A DNA stretch of 64,000 nucleotides from Geobacillus thermodenitrificans subsp. thermodenitrificans DSM 465 (GTDB lineage Bacteria > Bacillota > Bacilli > Bacillales > Anoxybacillaceae): positions 1 to 64,000 of the forward strand of contig NZ_AYKT01000001.1 of the NCBI RefSeq assembly GCF_000496575.1. The letters are read 5' to 3'. The translations under genes and the position numbers were made by a program. Below the pieces are notes generated by a model, which saw only the letters and a program-made list of their open reading frames with translations, was not told the origin of the DNA and ran no database searches. Below are positions 33,693 to 43,595 of the stretch, piece after piece (the first letter of the stretch is position 1; each line of letters opens with the position of its first letter).

Positions 33693-34439
33693 ATGACGGA
33701 GCGGATTGATGAGGTTATGGAGATTTGCTTACTGGCGGGAAAATTGATGCTCGAAAGCGGTGGAGAGACGTATCGAGTTGAAGATACTATGACGCGTATT
33801 GCCGCTTCGTTTGGCATGTCACGCTCCCACGGCTATGTCACACCAACGGCCATCATTTTTTCCATTGAAGGGACGGACTCAACGAGACTGATCCGCATTT
33901 CCGATCGTTCGACTGATTTGGCGAAAGTGGCGGTCGTGAACGATATTTCTCGGCGCATCAGCCGCGGCGAATTGACGCTGGAAGAGGCGCGCAAGGAGCT
34001 CGAGGAAGTCAGACGCGCCCCAATGAGTTACCCTCTTTGGCAGCAAACCGCCGCTGCAGCGTTAGCGAGTGCCTGTTTTGCGTCATTGATTGGAGGAGGG
34101 ATGGTTCACTTTTTTCCATCGCTTTTTTCCGGAGGGGTGGCGTTTTGGTGTTTTGAAATGGTGCATCGGTTCGTGAAAATCCGGTTTTTCGCGGAATTTT
34201 TTGCTGCTTTTGTTGCAGGAGGTCTCGTATTGTTAATGGTACAGGCCGGATTTGGAGGGGATATCGGGAAAATGATCATCGGCTCTGTGCTGCCACTTGT
34301 TCCAGGGTTGGCCATTACGAACGCGGTGCGTGACTTAATGGCCGGCCATCTCATCGCCGGGTTGTCTCGCGGGGCCGAAGCGTTTTTGACGGCGTTTGCG
34401 ATTGGCACCGGCATCGCCTTTGTTTTATCCATTCGATGA
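33693..34439 (+). CDS. Threonine/serine exporter ThrE, N-terminal part (YjjP-like)
   Basis: A 248-residue DUF1212 protein. A cytoplasmic N-terminus with LMLESGGETYRVEDTMTRIAASFG and YVTPTAIIFSIEG is followed by five membrane segments from about residue 115. In Corynebacterium ThrE this half is fused to the C-terminal half; here, as in E. coli YjjP/YjjB, the two are separate genes. GGAGTATATCGGTG precedes the ATG; a longer frame lacks a start signal. E. coli YjjPB exports succinate, so the substrate is uncertain. Confidence 0.85.
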   Translation: MTERIDEVMEICLLAGKLMLESGGETYRVEDTMTRIAASFGMSRSHGYVTPTAIIFSIEGTDSTRLIRISDRSTDLAKVAVVNDISRRISRGELTLEEARKELEEVRRAPMSYPLWQQTAAAALASACFASLIGGGMVHFFPSLFSGGVAFWCFEMVHRFVKIRFFAEFFAAFVAGGLVLLMVQAGFGGDIGKMIIGSVLPLVPGLAITNAVRDLMAGHLIAGLSRGAEAFLTAFAIGTGIAFVLSIR

Positions 34440-34458
34440 TGTGATGGGAGTATAGATC

Positions 34459-34884
34459 ATGGTCGTTATGCAGCTGCTACTTAGCTTTTTTGCGTCGATG
34501 TTGTTTGGCATCATTTTTAATATTCCGCCGCAGCTATTGCTGCATAGCGGGTTTGTTGGGATGAGCGGATGGACGGTCTATATGTTGACCGTACGTTCGG
34601 GCGTAGACAGTGTGATTGCAACGTTTATGGCTGCGTTTTTCGTTGCCTTTTTAAGCAATGCGTTTGCCCGGCGCTATCGAGCGCCGGCGACCATTTTTAT
34701 CGTTCCCGGCATTCTTCCGCTCGTGCCAGGTGGAACGGCATTTGAGGCGATGCGCCATGTCGTCATCAACGACTATAATGCGGCGATTCCGTTGGCGGTG
34801 AAGGCATTCATGATTTCCGGTGCGATTGCGATGGGGCTCATTTTTTCCGAGGTCGTCAACCAATTGGTGAAGCGTCGCCATTAA
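34459..34884 (+). CDS. Threonine/serine exporter, C-terminal part (YjjB-like, DUF3815)
   Basis: A 141-residue membrane protein with five hydrophobic segments. ASMLFGIIFNIPPQLLLHSGFVGM and APATIFIVPGILPLVPGGTAFEAMR are the signatures of ThrE_2/YjjB. It begins 20 bases after the YjjP-like gene. It should form the second half of the exporter in the membrane. Confidence 0.87.
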   Translation: MVVMQLLLSFFASMLFGIIFNIPPQLLLHSGFVGMSGWTVYMLTVRSGVDSVIATFMAAFFVAFLSNAFARRYRAPATIFIVPGILPLVPGGTAFEAMRHVVINDYNAAIPLAVKAFMISGAIAMGLIFSEVVNQLVKRRH

Positions 34885-34988
34885 TTATTTTTCTGAATCA
34901 CTTGCCTATCGTTATATTTGCTTGTTTGAATATTATAATCTAAGTATAATTATGCTTTCATGTGGATTGGAAAGAGCGGGGGAGAGGA

Positions 34989-36149
34989 ATGAAAGAAATC
35001 ATTGGGCAGATGAAAGCGGAGCTATGGAGTATTTTTGACTATCTTCATCGTCATCCGGAAATTAGTTGGGAAGAATGGGGAACAACGGAATTTGTTCGCC
35101 GGGAGTTGGAACGCGAAGGGTATCGGGTGTGGACGTTTGCCGATTGTCCGGGCGTGGTGGCAGAAATCGGCGATGGGCCGTTTATGGTTGGCGTGCGCAG
35201 TGATATGGATGCTCTTTGGCAAGAGGTAAACGGTGTTTGGCAGCCGAATCATGCGTGCGGACATGACGCCCATATGACGATCGTGTTGGGGGTGGCGAAG
35301 CTGCTTCGCCGCATCGGCTATGAGCCGCCGGGGACGCTTCGGTTTTTGTTCCAGCCAGCTGAAGAGAAAGGTACAGGGGCGTTGAAGCTGATTGAAAAGG
35401 GAGCGGTCGATGGAATGTCGTTTTTGTACGGCGTTCATTTGCGACCGGTTCAAGAAGTCAAGAGCGGGTATGCGACACCGGCAATCATTCACGGGGCAGC
35501 CCAATGCATCGAAGGGCGGATTCGCGGTATGGCAGCGCACGCGGCGCGGCCTCATTTAGGTGTGAATGTCATTGAAGTCGGCAGTGCCATCGTGCAGGAG
35601 CTCGGCAAAATCCATGTTGACCCGCAAGTACCAGCAACGATCAAAATGACGAGGTTTCATGCGGGGGAAAAAGATGTGAACACGATTCCAGATTACGCTG
35701 AGTTCTCCTTGGACTTGCGAGCGCAGACGAACGAGGCGATGGAGCAGCTCGTCGAAAGGTTGCGCCGTGTGGTCAACGGAGTCGCTGCTATTTACGGGGC
35801 TGAGATTGAGCTTGATGAACGGACGCGAATCGTCGCCGCCAACCCTGACTTGGATGCCAAGAGGCTCATGGAAGAGGCGATCATCGCTGTTCTAGGGGAG
35901 GAGAAATGTATTCCGCCAGTCATCACATCCGGCGGGGAAGATTTCCATTTTTACGCATTTAAAAAACCGGAGTTGAAAACGACGATGCTCGGGTTAGGCT
36001 GCGACTTACGCCCGGGGCTTCACCACCCGCAGATGACATTCCAACGTGACGATTTACTTTCCGGCATTGAGATTTTGGCGCGGACGGTCATCAATACGTT
36101 TGCGCTACAAGGAGAGAAAGAACGTGTCTCTATCACTGCAAATCATTGA
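34989..36149 (+). CDS. M20D amidohydrolase, probable N-succinyl-L-amino acid desuccinylase
   Basis: A 386-residue M20 zinc peptidase-like hydrolase. Metal ligands occur in VRSDMDALWQE, ACGHDAHMTIVLGVAKLL, FQPAEEKGTGA with the catalytic Glu, and ITSGGEDFHFYA near the end; the lid domain has GMAAHAARPHLGVNVIE. GGGGGAGAGG precedes ATG 34989. The two overlapping downstream genes encode a GNAT transferase and an N-succinylamino acid racemase, the gene set shown in G. kaustophilus to turn D- into L-amino acids; in that scheme this enzyme removes the succinyl group from the L-product. Confidence 0.85.
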   Translation: MKEIIGQMKAELWSIFDYLHRHPEISWEEWGTTEFVRRELEREGYRVWTFADCPGVVAEIGDGPFMVGVRSDMDALWQEVNGVWQPNHACGHDAHMTIVLGVAKLLRRIGYEPPGTLRFLFQPAEEKGTGALKLIEKGAVDGMSFLYGVHLRPVQEVKSGYATPAIIHGAAQCIEGRIRGMAAHAARPHLGVNVIEVGSAIVQELGKIHVDPQVPATIKMTRFHAGEKDVNTIPDYAEFSLDLRAQTNEAMEQLVERLRRVVNGVAAIYGAEIELDERTRIVAANPDLDAKRLMEEAIIAVLGEEKCIPPVITSGGEDFHFYAFKKPELKTTMLGLGCDLRPGLHHPQMTFQRDDLLSGIEILARTVINTFALQGEKERVSITANH

Positions 36150-36948
36150 AACGATAGAGCAACTAAAAGAAATGGCTGAGCTGGAAGCGGACATTTGGGG
36201 GACGACGCCGATCCCGCTTCATCAAACGTTGACAGTGGCAAAAAACGGTGGCATTGTGATCGGGGCGTACGTGGACGGGAAGCTTGTCGGCTTTGTCTAC
36301 AGTTTCCCGGGAATGCAAAACGGGGAAGTATATCTTTGTTCGCATATGATGGGAATTGCGGCCTCATTTCGCGACCAAGGCATCGGCTATCGTTTGAAAA
36401 TGAGGCAGGCGGAAGAAGCGCGGCGGCTCGGCTATCGGAGCATCCGTTGGACGTACGATCCATTGCAAAGCCGCAACGGCTATTTAAACTTGGTGAAGCT
36501 TGGGGCCGTTGGCATCGAGTATGTGGAAAATTGTTACGGGGAGATGGACGATGCGCTGAATGGCCAGCTGCCGTCCGACCGTTTCATTGTCGAATGGCGG
36601 CTTGATGAACGTCCGAATAGAACGTGGAACCCGGCCAAGGGACTAGTGGTGCTTGAGGCAGAGGCAACGACTGACGGCCTGTGGCGGCCAGTGCTGAAGG
36701 ACATTGATGAAACAGCAACGCCATTCTTGCTGACTGCTATTCCGCTTGATTTTTCGCAACTAAAGGAGCGGAGTCTTTCATTAGCGCTTGAGTGGCGCCT
36801 AGCGACACGCTCCTTGTTTGCCCGGTTGCTCGCTGAAGGCTGGGTTGCTATTCATGCCATGCGCGGCGAAGGGGAACCGGTTATGCACTACATATGGGGA
36901 CGCCGGAATAAGTGGTTAGGGGAAAAGGGGGAAAGTAATGAGGCTTGA
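36124..36948 (+). CDS. GNAT N-acyltransferase, probable D-amino acid N-succinyltransferase
   Basis: A 274-residue GNAT protein. [19 protein letters not shown] and [20 protein letters not shown] contain the acyl-CoA binding motif (R-D-Q-G-I-G), followed by [23 protein letters not shown] use the GTG at 36124, since AAGGAGAG lies 8 bases before it and no ATG fits; it overlaps the hydrolase gene by 26 bases and the racemase by 11. By context it transfers succinyl from succinyl-CoA to D-amino acids. Confidence 0.82.
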   Translation: MSLSLQIIETIEQLKEMAELEADIWGTTPIPLHQTLTVAKNGGIVIGAYVDGKLVGFVYSFPGMQNGEVYLCSHMMGIAASFRDQGIGYRLKMRQAEEARRLGYRSIRWTYDPLQSRNGYLNLVKLGAVGIEYVENCYGEMDDALNGQLPSDRFIVEWRLDERPNRTWNPAKGLVVLEAEATTDGLWRPVLKDIDETATPFLLTAIPLDFSQLKERSLSLALEWRLATRSLFARLLAEGWVAIHAMRGEGEPVMHYIWGRRNKWLGEKGESNEA

Positions 36949-38065
36949 AATTGATTACATCATTTTACGTTACTTGCAAATGGAGCTGAAAGCACCGTTT
37001 ACGACCAGTTTTGGTACGTTTCAAACAAAAGAATTTATTTTAGTGGAAGCAGTCGACAGCAACGGTGTCTCAGGATGGGGCGAATCGGTGGCATTTTCCG
37101 CTCCGTGGTATAGTGAGGAAACGGTAAAAACGAACTGGCATATGCTTGAGGATTTTCTTATCCCACTGGCATTTGCCGAGCCGATCGATCATCCGAGTGA
37201 ACTATCAAAACGGTTTGGGGCGATCCGCCAAAACCATATGGCGAAAGCCGCGCTCGAAGGTGCGGTATGGGATTTGTACGCCAAGCGGCTTGGCGTTCCG
37301 CTTTATCAGGCATTGGGTGGAACGAAAAGGGAAATTGAAGTTGGTGTCAGCATCGGCATTCAGCCGACGGTAGATGAGTTGCTTCGGGTTATTGAACGGT
37401 ATGTAACCCAAGGATATCGGCGAATGAAGGTGAAAATCAAGCCGGGCTGGGACGTTGAGGTCATTCGTGAAGTGCGGCGTGTGTTTCCAGACGTGCCGCT
37501 CATGGCAGATGCCAATTCAGCGTACACACTTGCTGATGTGGAGCGGCTGAAAGCACTCGATGAATTCGGACTGATGATGATCGAACAACCGCTTGCGGCT
37601 GACGATCTCGTTGATCATGCCCAGCTGCAGCCGCTTCTGAAGACGCCGATTTGCCTTGATGAAAGTATCCGCTCATTCGACGATGCGCGCAAGGCGCTTC
37701 ATCTTGGCAGTTGTCGCATCATCAATATGAAAATTGGACGCATCGGCGGACTGCAGGAGGCAAAACACATTCATGATCTTTGCCGTGAGCACGGCGTTCC
37801 GGTTTGGTGCGGTGGCATGTTGGAAGCGGGCGTTGGGCGCGCTCACAATATCGCCATTACGACTTTGGAAAACTTCACCCTTCCCGGCGACACAGCGGCA
37901 TCTTCCCATTACTGGGAGCGGGATATTATTGTTCCGGAGGTCGAAGTGCATAACGGCTTGATTCGCGTACCGGACGCCCCGGGTATCGGTTATGAAGTCG
38001 ACCGCCGCCAAGTCGAGCGGTACACGCAATTTGCCAAAGTATATCGCCGTTCGCTGCCGGCATAA
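36938..38065 (+). CDS. N-succinylamino acid racemase (enolase superfamily, MenC-like)
   Basis: A 375-residue muconate-lactonizing-subgroup enzyme. The acid/base lysines are Lys164/Lys166 in [12 protein letters not shown] and Lys265 in [11 protein letters not shown]; metal ligands are Asp191, Glu216 (MIEQPLA) and Asp241 (CLDES). It matches the Geobacillus NSAR/OSBS group along its length and can have residual o-succinylbenzoate synthase activity. AAGGGGGAAAG precedes the ATG. Context with the transferase and desuccinylase argues for the D-amino acid pathway rather than menaquinone synthesis, since no other men gene is near. Confidence 0.92.
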   Translation: MRLEIDYIILRYLQMELKAPFTTSFGTFQTKEFILVEAVDSNGVSGWGESVAFSAPWYSEETVKTNWHMLEDFLIPLAFAEPIDHPSELSKRFGAIRQNHMAKAALEGAVWDLYAKRLGVPLYQALGGTKREIEVGVSIGIQPTVDELLRVIERYVTQGYRRMKVKIKPGWDVEVIREVRRVFPDVPLMADANSAYTLADVERLKALDEFGLMMIEQPLAADDLVDHAQLQPLLKTPICLDESIRSFDDARKALHLGSCRIINMKIGRIGGLQEAKHIHDLCREHGVPVWCGGMLEAGVGRAHNIAITTLENFTLPGDTAASSHYWERDIIVPEVEVHNGLIRVPDAPGIGYEVDRRQVERYTQFAKVYRRSLPA

Positions 38066-38221
38066 AGAAGGAGGCTGACCCTAAAAACCGCTTCTCCTTA
38101 AACGGAAAGTATTGATACAAGAAGGATGTCTTGCCGCTTGCAGGACATCCTTGCTCGTTGTTCATTATGCTGAACGGATGCTTCGGACTAAGAGATGCGG
38201 CGAACCGTTTGCTGTTTCAGA

Positions 38222-38259
38222 AGATGTGTCCAAAAAAATAGGGAAACCAGCGGCCATGC
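38222..38259 (-). terminator. Terminator of actP operon
   Basis: On the minus strand AGGGAA...CCGG and its partner arm ending TTCCCT are followed by ATTTTTTTG, 16 bases past the actP stop. Confidence 0.75.
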
Positions 38260-38275
38260 CGGCTTCCCTGTTGTG

Positions 38276-39811
38276 TTACACCCGCCCGATTCCAGTATTT
38301 GCTTTGACGAGGATTTCGGTAAATTTCTTTTCGTCTGCTTTTTTCGCTGAAACGAGTGTGCCGATGATAGCGCCGATAAAACCGAGCGGAATGGAAATAA
38401 TGCCCGGATTGGAAAGTTTAAAGAGCGGCTCGCCGACAAAAATGGCAGCTCCCGGTTCCGGTGACCAGACGTTCGGGCTGAAGAAGACAAGCAACAGGGC
38501 GCTAATCAAGCCAACGAGCATTCCGGTAATTGCCCCTGTCGTATTAAAGCGGCGCCAGAAGATCGTAAAGACGATCGTCGGCAAGTTGGCGCTTGCGGCG
38601 ACGGCAAATGCGAGTGACACAAGGAAGGCGACGTTCATTTTTTGAGCAAAGAGCGCTAACAAAATCGACAATACTGAGACGCCGATCGATGCCCAGCGGG
38701 CGGCAAGCATTTGTTCTTTTTCCGTCGCTTGGCCGCGCCGGATGATGTGGCTGTAAAAGTCATGAGCGAATGCGGAAGCAGCTGACAAAACAAGACCGGC
38801 GACAACAGCCAAAATCGTCGCAAAAGCAACAGCGGCAACAAAAGCGAATAAGAAATCTCCGCCAAGCGCCTCAGCTAACAGCGGAGCCGCCATATTGCCG
38901 GCAGGGTCAGCGGCGATGATTTTGTCATGACCAACGAACGCGGCGGCGCCAAACCCTAAAAAGATAGTTAATACATAAAAAATACCGATGATCCATGTCG
39001 CATAAACGACTGATTTACGCGCAGTCGGCGCATCTTTGACAGTGAAGAAGCGGATCAAAATGTGCGGGAGCCCAGCTGTTCCTAAAACGAGTGCTAGGTT
39101 TAGCGAGATCGTGTCCAGTGGATTTTTAAACTTGTTGCCTGGGGTTAAAAATGCATCGCCAAGCGGTGTTGCTGTTTTTAACTGATGGAACATTTTAGCG
39201 ATGCTGAAGTCGAATTTTCCAAAGACGATTAAGGAAATGATAAATGTACCGATCATCAACAGGACCGCTTTGATGATCTGCACCCAGCTTGTCGCTGTCA
39301 TGCCGCCGAACACGACATACACGGTCATTAAAATACCGACGATCAAGACAGAATAAATGTAATCGATCCCGAGTAGGAGCTTAATAAGGCCGCCGGCCCC
39401 GACAAGCTGTGCGATCATATAAAAAGTTGAGATGGCGATCGTATTCAAAGCGGCGACACCGCGCACTTTTTTATCGTCAAAACGAGCGGCGATCATATCG
39501 GCCATCGTGTACTTGCCAAGGTTGCGAAGGGGTTCAGCGACGATATATAAGACGACAAGATAGGCGACAAGGAATCCGATGCTGTAAAAGAAGCCGTCAA
39601 ACCCGGCTAGGGCGATCATGCCAGCAATGCCTAAAAAGGAAGCAGCAGACATATAGTCGCCAGCGATGGCGAGCCCATTTTGCCAGCCGGTCAAGCTGCT
39701 GTCAGCGGTGTAAAATTCGCTTGTCGTTTTCGTTCGTTTCGAAGCATAGTACGTAATGACAAGCGTCAAGGCGACGATGACAAGGAAGAGGAAAAAGGCT
39801 AATCCGTTCAT
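38276..39811 (-). CDS. Sodium:solute symporter, ActP/YwcA-like
   Basis: A 511-residue SSS-family transporter with about 13 membrane segments. ADSSLTGWQNGLAIAGDYMSAASFLGIAG and FGGMTATSWVQIIKA are the acetate permease (ActP) branch signatures, as is GTAGLPHILIRFFTVKDAPTARKS. It starts in the stop codon of the preceding DUF485 gene (TAATG). Such pairs import acetate or other short monocarboxylates with Na+ or H+. A CcpA-type site upstream fits carbon repression. Confidence 0.88.
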   Translation of the reverse strand: MNGLAFFLFLVIVALTLVITYYASKRTKTTSEFYTADSSLTGWQNGLAIAGDYMSAASFLGIAGMIALAGFDGFFYSIGFLVAYLVVLYIVAEPLRNLGKYTMADMIAARFDDKKVRGVAALNTIAISTFYMIAQLVGAGGLIKLLLGIDYIYSVLIVGILMTVYVVFGGMTATSWVQIIKAVLLMIGTFIISLIVFGKFDFSIAKMFHQLKTATPLGDAFLTPGNKFKNPLDTISLNLALVLGTAGLPHILIRFFTVKDAPTARKSVVYATWIIGIFYVLTIFLGFGAAAFVGHDKIIAADPAGNMAAPLLAEALGGDFLFAFVAAVAFATILAVVAGLVLSAASAFAHDFYSHIIRRGQATEKEQMLAARWASIGVSVLSILLALFAQKMNVAFLVSLAFAVAASANLPTIVFTIFWRRFNTTGAITGMLVGLISALLLVFFSPNVWSPEPGAAIFVGEPLFKLSNPGIISIPLGFIGAIIGTLVSAKKADEKKFTEILVKANTGIGRV

Positions 39812-40152
39812 TAGACGTTTCCTCCTTCCTTCGCTTCTTGCTTCATTTGTTCGACGATTTCGTCAAACTTGGCGGCCCGTTTCGAATAAAGGATGCATAA
39901 AGCCCAAGTCATCACAAATTGTGCGAAAGCAAACAGCCAAGCCCAACTAACCGGTCCAATTGCTGGCGCATTGAGCACGTTTGAGTATGACGTTAATATC
40001 GGAAGGGTGAAGTAAAAGGCGAAGAAAAAGATCGTCGCTGGAATAATGAAGGCTTTTTTCTCTTGAATGAGCCCACGAAACATAGCGGATTGGGCGAGCG
40101 CTTCATAATCGACACCTGGCCGTTCGGCAAAGGATTGTTTTTTCACTGCCAT
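39811..40152 (-). CDS. DUF485 membrane protein (YwcB-like)
   Basis: A 113-residue protein with two membrane segments (residues about 35-58 and 72-95): KKAFIIPATIFFFAFYFTLPIL and WAWLFAFAQFVMTWALCILYSKRAAKFD. DUF485 proteins are nearly always paired with an ActP-type symporter and probably assist its assembly or activity. AAGGAGGG precedes the start. First gene of the two-gene operon. Confidence 0.88.
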   Translation of the reverse strand: MAVKKQSFAERPGVDYEALAQSAMFRGLIQEKKAFIIPATIFFFAFYFTLPILTSYSNVLNAPAIGPVSWAWLFAFAQFVMTWALCILYSKRAAKFDEIVEQMKQEAKEGGNV

Positions 40153-40173
40153 ATAAATCCCTCCTTATCTTAA

Positions 40174-40187
40174 TTGAAGCGTTTTCA
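40174..40187. promoter_or_regulatory. Probable cre (CcpA) site
   Basis: TTGAAGCGTTTTCA matches the cre consensus TGWAANCGNTNWCA except at the second base. It lies 22 bases upstream of the DUF485 gene, a position for carbon catabolite repression of acetate uptake. Confidence 0.6.
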
Positions 40188-40376
40188 AAAAAGGGAACAA
40201 CATAATACGGGATAGAAGCAGCGGATCCCCCTTTCTTGTCACAAATTTGTCACACAATTAATTATATATTTATCTGAAAAGTTTGTAAATTGATTTTTTT
40301 GTTATTGCTGTAAATATTTTTTTGCTTTATCGCATAAAACGAAAAAAATATTTTGCTGTTTTTCTTATTTTCGCAC

Positions 40377-40405
40377 TTTACAAAAAAACAAGGATCATGT
40401 AGAAT
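40377..40405 (+). promoter_or_regulatory. Sigma-A promoter of APC permease gene
   Basis: TTTACA, a 17-base spacer and TAGAAT, about 65 bases before the start codon. Confidence 0.65.
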
Positions 40406-40469
40406 GCTAACTGTGTTCATTGATTAAATTCGACATTTTTCTACAAAAAGCGACAAGGAGAGACATTTG

Positions 40470-41885
40470 ATGAATTTGTTTCGTAAAAAACCGATTCAGG
40501 CGCTTTTAAACGAATCGGGGGCGAAAGGAGCCTCGCTGCGGAAAGAATTAAGTGCATTCGACTTAACGATGCTTGGCATCGGTGCCATTATCGGAACAGG
40601 CATTTTCGTCCTGACCGGGGTGGCAGCGGCGGAGCATGCCGGTCCAGCGCTCGTTCTTTCGTTTGCTTTATCTGCGTTGGCGTGCGTCTTCGCAGCGCTT
40701 TGTTACGCAGAATTTGCTTCGACCGTACCGGTTTCGGGAAGTGCGTACACATATAGTTATGCTGCGTTCGGTGAACTGATCGCCTGGATTTTAGGCTGGG
40801 ATTTGATTTTAGAGTACGGAGTTGCTTCATCGGCAGTCGCCGCCGGGTGGTCCGGCTATTTCCAAGGATTGCTTGCTGGGTTTGGCATTGAGCTGCCGAA
40901 GGCACTCACGAGCGCATATGACCCGGAGAAAGGGACAATCATCGATTTGCCGGCCATTTTCATTGTTTTGTTCATTACGATTTTATTGAACATGGGCGCG
41001 AAAAAATCGGCCCGCTTCAATGCGATTATCGTTTTCGTAAAAGTGGCTGTCATCTTGCTTTTCTTGGCGGTCGGTGTTTGGTATGTTAAGCCAGAAAACT
41101 GGACGCCGTTTATGCCGTATGGGTTTGCAGGCGTTGCGACCGGAGCCGCGACGGTGTTTTTCGCTTATATCGGGTTTGATGCGGTGTCAACAGCGGCGGA
41201 AGAAGTGCGCAATCCACAGCGCAATATGCCAATTGGCATCATCGTCTCATTGCTTGTTTGCACGTTATTGTATATCGCCGTTTCGCTCGTGTTGACAGGC
41301 ATCGTTCCATACGACCAATTGAACGTGAAAAACCCGGTGGCGTTCGCATTAAGCTACATCCAGCAAGACTGGGTCGCTGGCTTTATTTCGCTCGGAGCGA
41401 TTGCTGGCATTACGACGGTGTTGCTCGTCATGCTTTACGGGCAGACGCGCCTCTTTTATGCGATCAGTCGCGACGGCTTATTGCCAAAAGTATTTGCCCG
41501 CATTAGCCCGACCCGCCAAATACCGTATGTTAACACATGGCTGACAGGTGCAGCTGTTTCGGTATTTGCCGGTGTCATCCCGTTGAACAAACTGGCGGAA
41601 CTGACGAACATTGGAACGCTCTTTGCCTTTATTACCGTTTCAATTGGTGTTCTCGTTTTGCGCAAAACACAGCCAGACTTAAAGCGGGCGTTCTGTGTTC
41701 CGTTCGTGCCGTTCGTCCCGATTTTAGCGGTCTTGTTCTGCGGCTACTTAGTTCTTCAGCTCCCAGCAACGACATGGATCGGTTTTGTTTCCTGGTTGTT
41801 AATCGGTTTGGTGATTTACTTTGCTTACGGGCGTAAGCATAGCGTGCTCAATGAAACGGCTGAGAGCGAAGAAAAAGTTGGCTGA
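40470..41885 (+). CDS. APC-family amino-acid permease (GkApcT/YfnA-like)
   Basis: A 471-residue, 12-segment cationic amino-acid transporter-like permease. GIGAIIGTGIFVLTGVAAAEHAGPA in helix 1 carries the unwound substrate site, and AYIGFDAVSTAAEEVRNPQR lies at helix 6-loop 7. It agrees almost residue for residue with what I recall of GkApcT from G. kaustophilus, the structurally characterised proton-coupled bacterial homologue of mammalian CATs with broad amino-acid specificity. AAGGAGAG supports ATG 40470 over the TTG three bases before. Monocistronic. Confidence 0.9.
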   Translation: MNLFRKKPIQALLNESGAKGASLRKELSAFDLTMLGIGAIIGTGIFVLTGVAAAEHAGPALVLSFALSALACVFAALCYAEFASTVPVSGSAYTYSYAAFGELIAWILGWDLILEYGVASSAVAAGWSGYFQGLLAGFGIELPKALTSAYDPEKGTIIDLPAIFIVLFITILLNMGAKKSARFNAIIVFVKVAVILLFLAVGVWYVKPENWTPFMPYGFAGVATGAATVFFAYIGFDAVSTAAEEVRNPQRNMPIGIIVSLLVCTLLYIAVSLVLTGIVPYDQLNVKNPVAFALSYIQQDWVAGFISLGAIAGITTVLLVMLYGQTRLFYAISRDGLLPKVFARISPTRQIPYVNTWLTGAAVSVFAGVIPLNKLAELTNIGTLFAFITVSIGVLVLRKTQPDLKRAFCVPFVPFVPILAVLFCGYLVLQLPATTWIGFVSWLLIGLVIYFAYGRKHSVLNETAESEEKVG

Positions 41886-41903
41886 TTGGCCAAATAAAAA
41901 AGC

Positions 41904-41946
41904 AAGGGCTTTTCTGAACAGATGTTCGGAAAAGCCCCTTTTTTGT
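41904..41946 (+). terminator. Terminator after APC permease
   Basis: AAGGGCTTTTCTGAACA pairs with TGTTCGGAAAAGCCC(C)TT, followed by TTTTTT. Confidence 0.9.
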
Positions 41947-42186
41947 TCGCTTAGAGGATGAATGACAGCGAAATTGTGTGTTCCATAAATAGGAAGTCTA
42001 GGGGTGGAAAGGGGGAAACCAGCCGTTTGACAAGAGGGAGGCTCATAAACAAGGTTCACGATTCAATCCCGTTAGGCTCCCGCTTGGAATAATTTTTTTC
42101 TTGAATGACGGCCATATTTCCCTTACGATATACGAAATAGTGTATAAGGAAGCGTCAGTCCGTCTTGTATAAGCGGGGTGAAATCG

Positions 42187-42927
42187 ATGTTTGGCACATT
42201 ATTAAAAAAAAGAGAGAGAACGCTTGAACGGACGGTTGCGGAAATTCAACAAGGGAATGAAGCGCTGCGCAATGAACTCATCCAACAATATAAGCCGTTT
42301 ATCGCTAAAACGGTCTCGGGCGTGTGCAAGCGATTCATTCATGAAGAAGATGACGAAGCGAGCATCGGATTGATCGCTTTTAATGAGGCGATTGAAAAAT
42401 ATGCGCCACATAAAGGAGGCTCCTTCCTCTCATTTGCCGAACTGCTCATTAAACGGCGCCTTATCGATTATATTCGGAAAGAGGCGAGAATACGAGATGC
42501 AGTATGGTATACGGAGGATAGAGAAGACGGTGAGCAAACGGCGCAAGCTTACTTGGACGCTAAGCTTTCTGTCGATGAATTTTACAAGCAAATCGAACAG
42601 GAGCAGCGTCGCGAAGAAATCATCCATTACCAGCAAGTGCTGAAACAATTCGGCATTCACTTTCACGATTTAGTTGAACATTCGCCAAAACATAAAGACG
42701 CCCGCCTAAATGCCATCCGTGTAGCCCAGCTGCTTGTGGAGAACGAGGACTTGCTCGGTCTGTTGTTTCAAAAAAAACAGCTACCGATCAAACAGCTGGA
42801 AACGATGGCGTCCGTCAGCCGCAAAACTATAGAGAGAAACAGAAAATACATTATTGCGGTCGCGGTCATTTTGGCGGGCGATTATATTTACTTGAAGGAC
42901 TATATAAAAGGGGTGCTACCATCGTGA
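42187..42927 (+). CDS. sigI: RNA polymerase sigma factor SigI
   Basis: A 246-residue sigma factor of the SigI group. Region 2 reads NELIQQYKPFIAKTVSGVCKRF, DDEASIGLIAFNEAIEKYAPHKG and FLSFAELLIKRRLIDYIRKEAR. The C-terminal SigI-specific domain ends VSRKTIERNRKYIIAVAVILAGDY, which replaces classical region 4. GGGGTG is well placed for ATG 42187; a GTG nine bases upstream is possible. In B. subtilis SigI responds to heat and is held by the membrane anti-sigma RsgI, encoded here immediately downstream with a four-base overlap. Confidence 0.92.
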   Translation: MFGTLLKKRERTLERTVAEIQQGNEALRNELIQQYKPFIAKTVSGVCKRFIHEEDDEASIGLIAFNEAIEKYAPHKGGSFLSFAELLIKRRLIDYIRKEARIRDAVWYTEDREDGEQTAQAYLDAKLSVDEFYKQIEQEQRREEIIHYQQVLKQFGIHFHDLVEHSPKHKDARLNAIRVAQLLVENEDLLGLLFQKKQLPIKQLETMASVSRKTIERNRKYIIAVAVILAGDYIYLKDYIKGVLPS

Positions 42928-43595
42928 AGAAGGGGATTGTGCTGGAATTGGACGAAGAGTTTGTCACCGTGTTGACGCCGGAGGGGGAATTTCTTCGGTT
43001 AAAAAAGGAAGGAGATTGTGAAGTTGGAGAAGAGATTGAAGCGAGGGCGGTAAAAAAAAACATTTCTATTTCACCGTCGTTCGTTTCAATATGCGGTGGT
43101 GAGCGCGTTAGCAGCTGCCGTCCTGCTTGTCATCACTTGGATTCAATGGCCTTCCGACGCGGTGTGCGCATATATGTCGATCGACATTAATCCGAGCATT
43201 GAAACTGGGGTCGACGATGAACTGCGCGTGTTGACACTAAAGGCGTATAATGAAGAAGGGAAACATGTAATCGCAGCGCTCACTTCATGGAAACATGAGC
43301 CGTTTTCTGCTGTGGCGAAACAAATCATTGAATTAAGCGAAAAAAGGGATATTTAAAGGAAGGCGGAGAAGTGCTTATTGCAACAGTAGAGAAAGAGCAT
43401 AACGATTCTTCGGCTCGGAAGTTGTCCGCTGAACTCGCTGAAATCCAGCGGTCGGTAGCGAACGAACGGATCGTTATCACAACGGTGAACAGCACGATGG
43501 AAGTGCGCAACCGAGCGGCAAAACAAGGAATGACAACCGGGAAACTATTGCAAATCCAGAAAAAAGCAAAACCGTCTTCGTCCACATCCGCCAAG

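Noticed and set aside
34921-34950. Two TATAAT-like elements before the M20 hydrolase gene as its promoter
   Set aside because: Neither has an acceptable -35 at normal spacing, so I did not list a promoter.
5595-42060. Shared GAGGCTCATAAAC near 5616 and near 42039, considered as a repeat or MITE end
   Set aside because: A 13-base match is expected by chance many times in a window of this size, and the flanks do not match.
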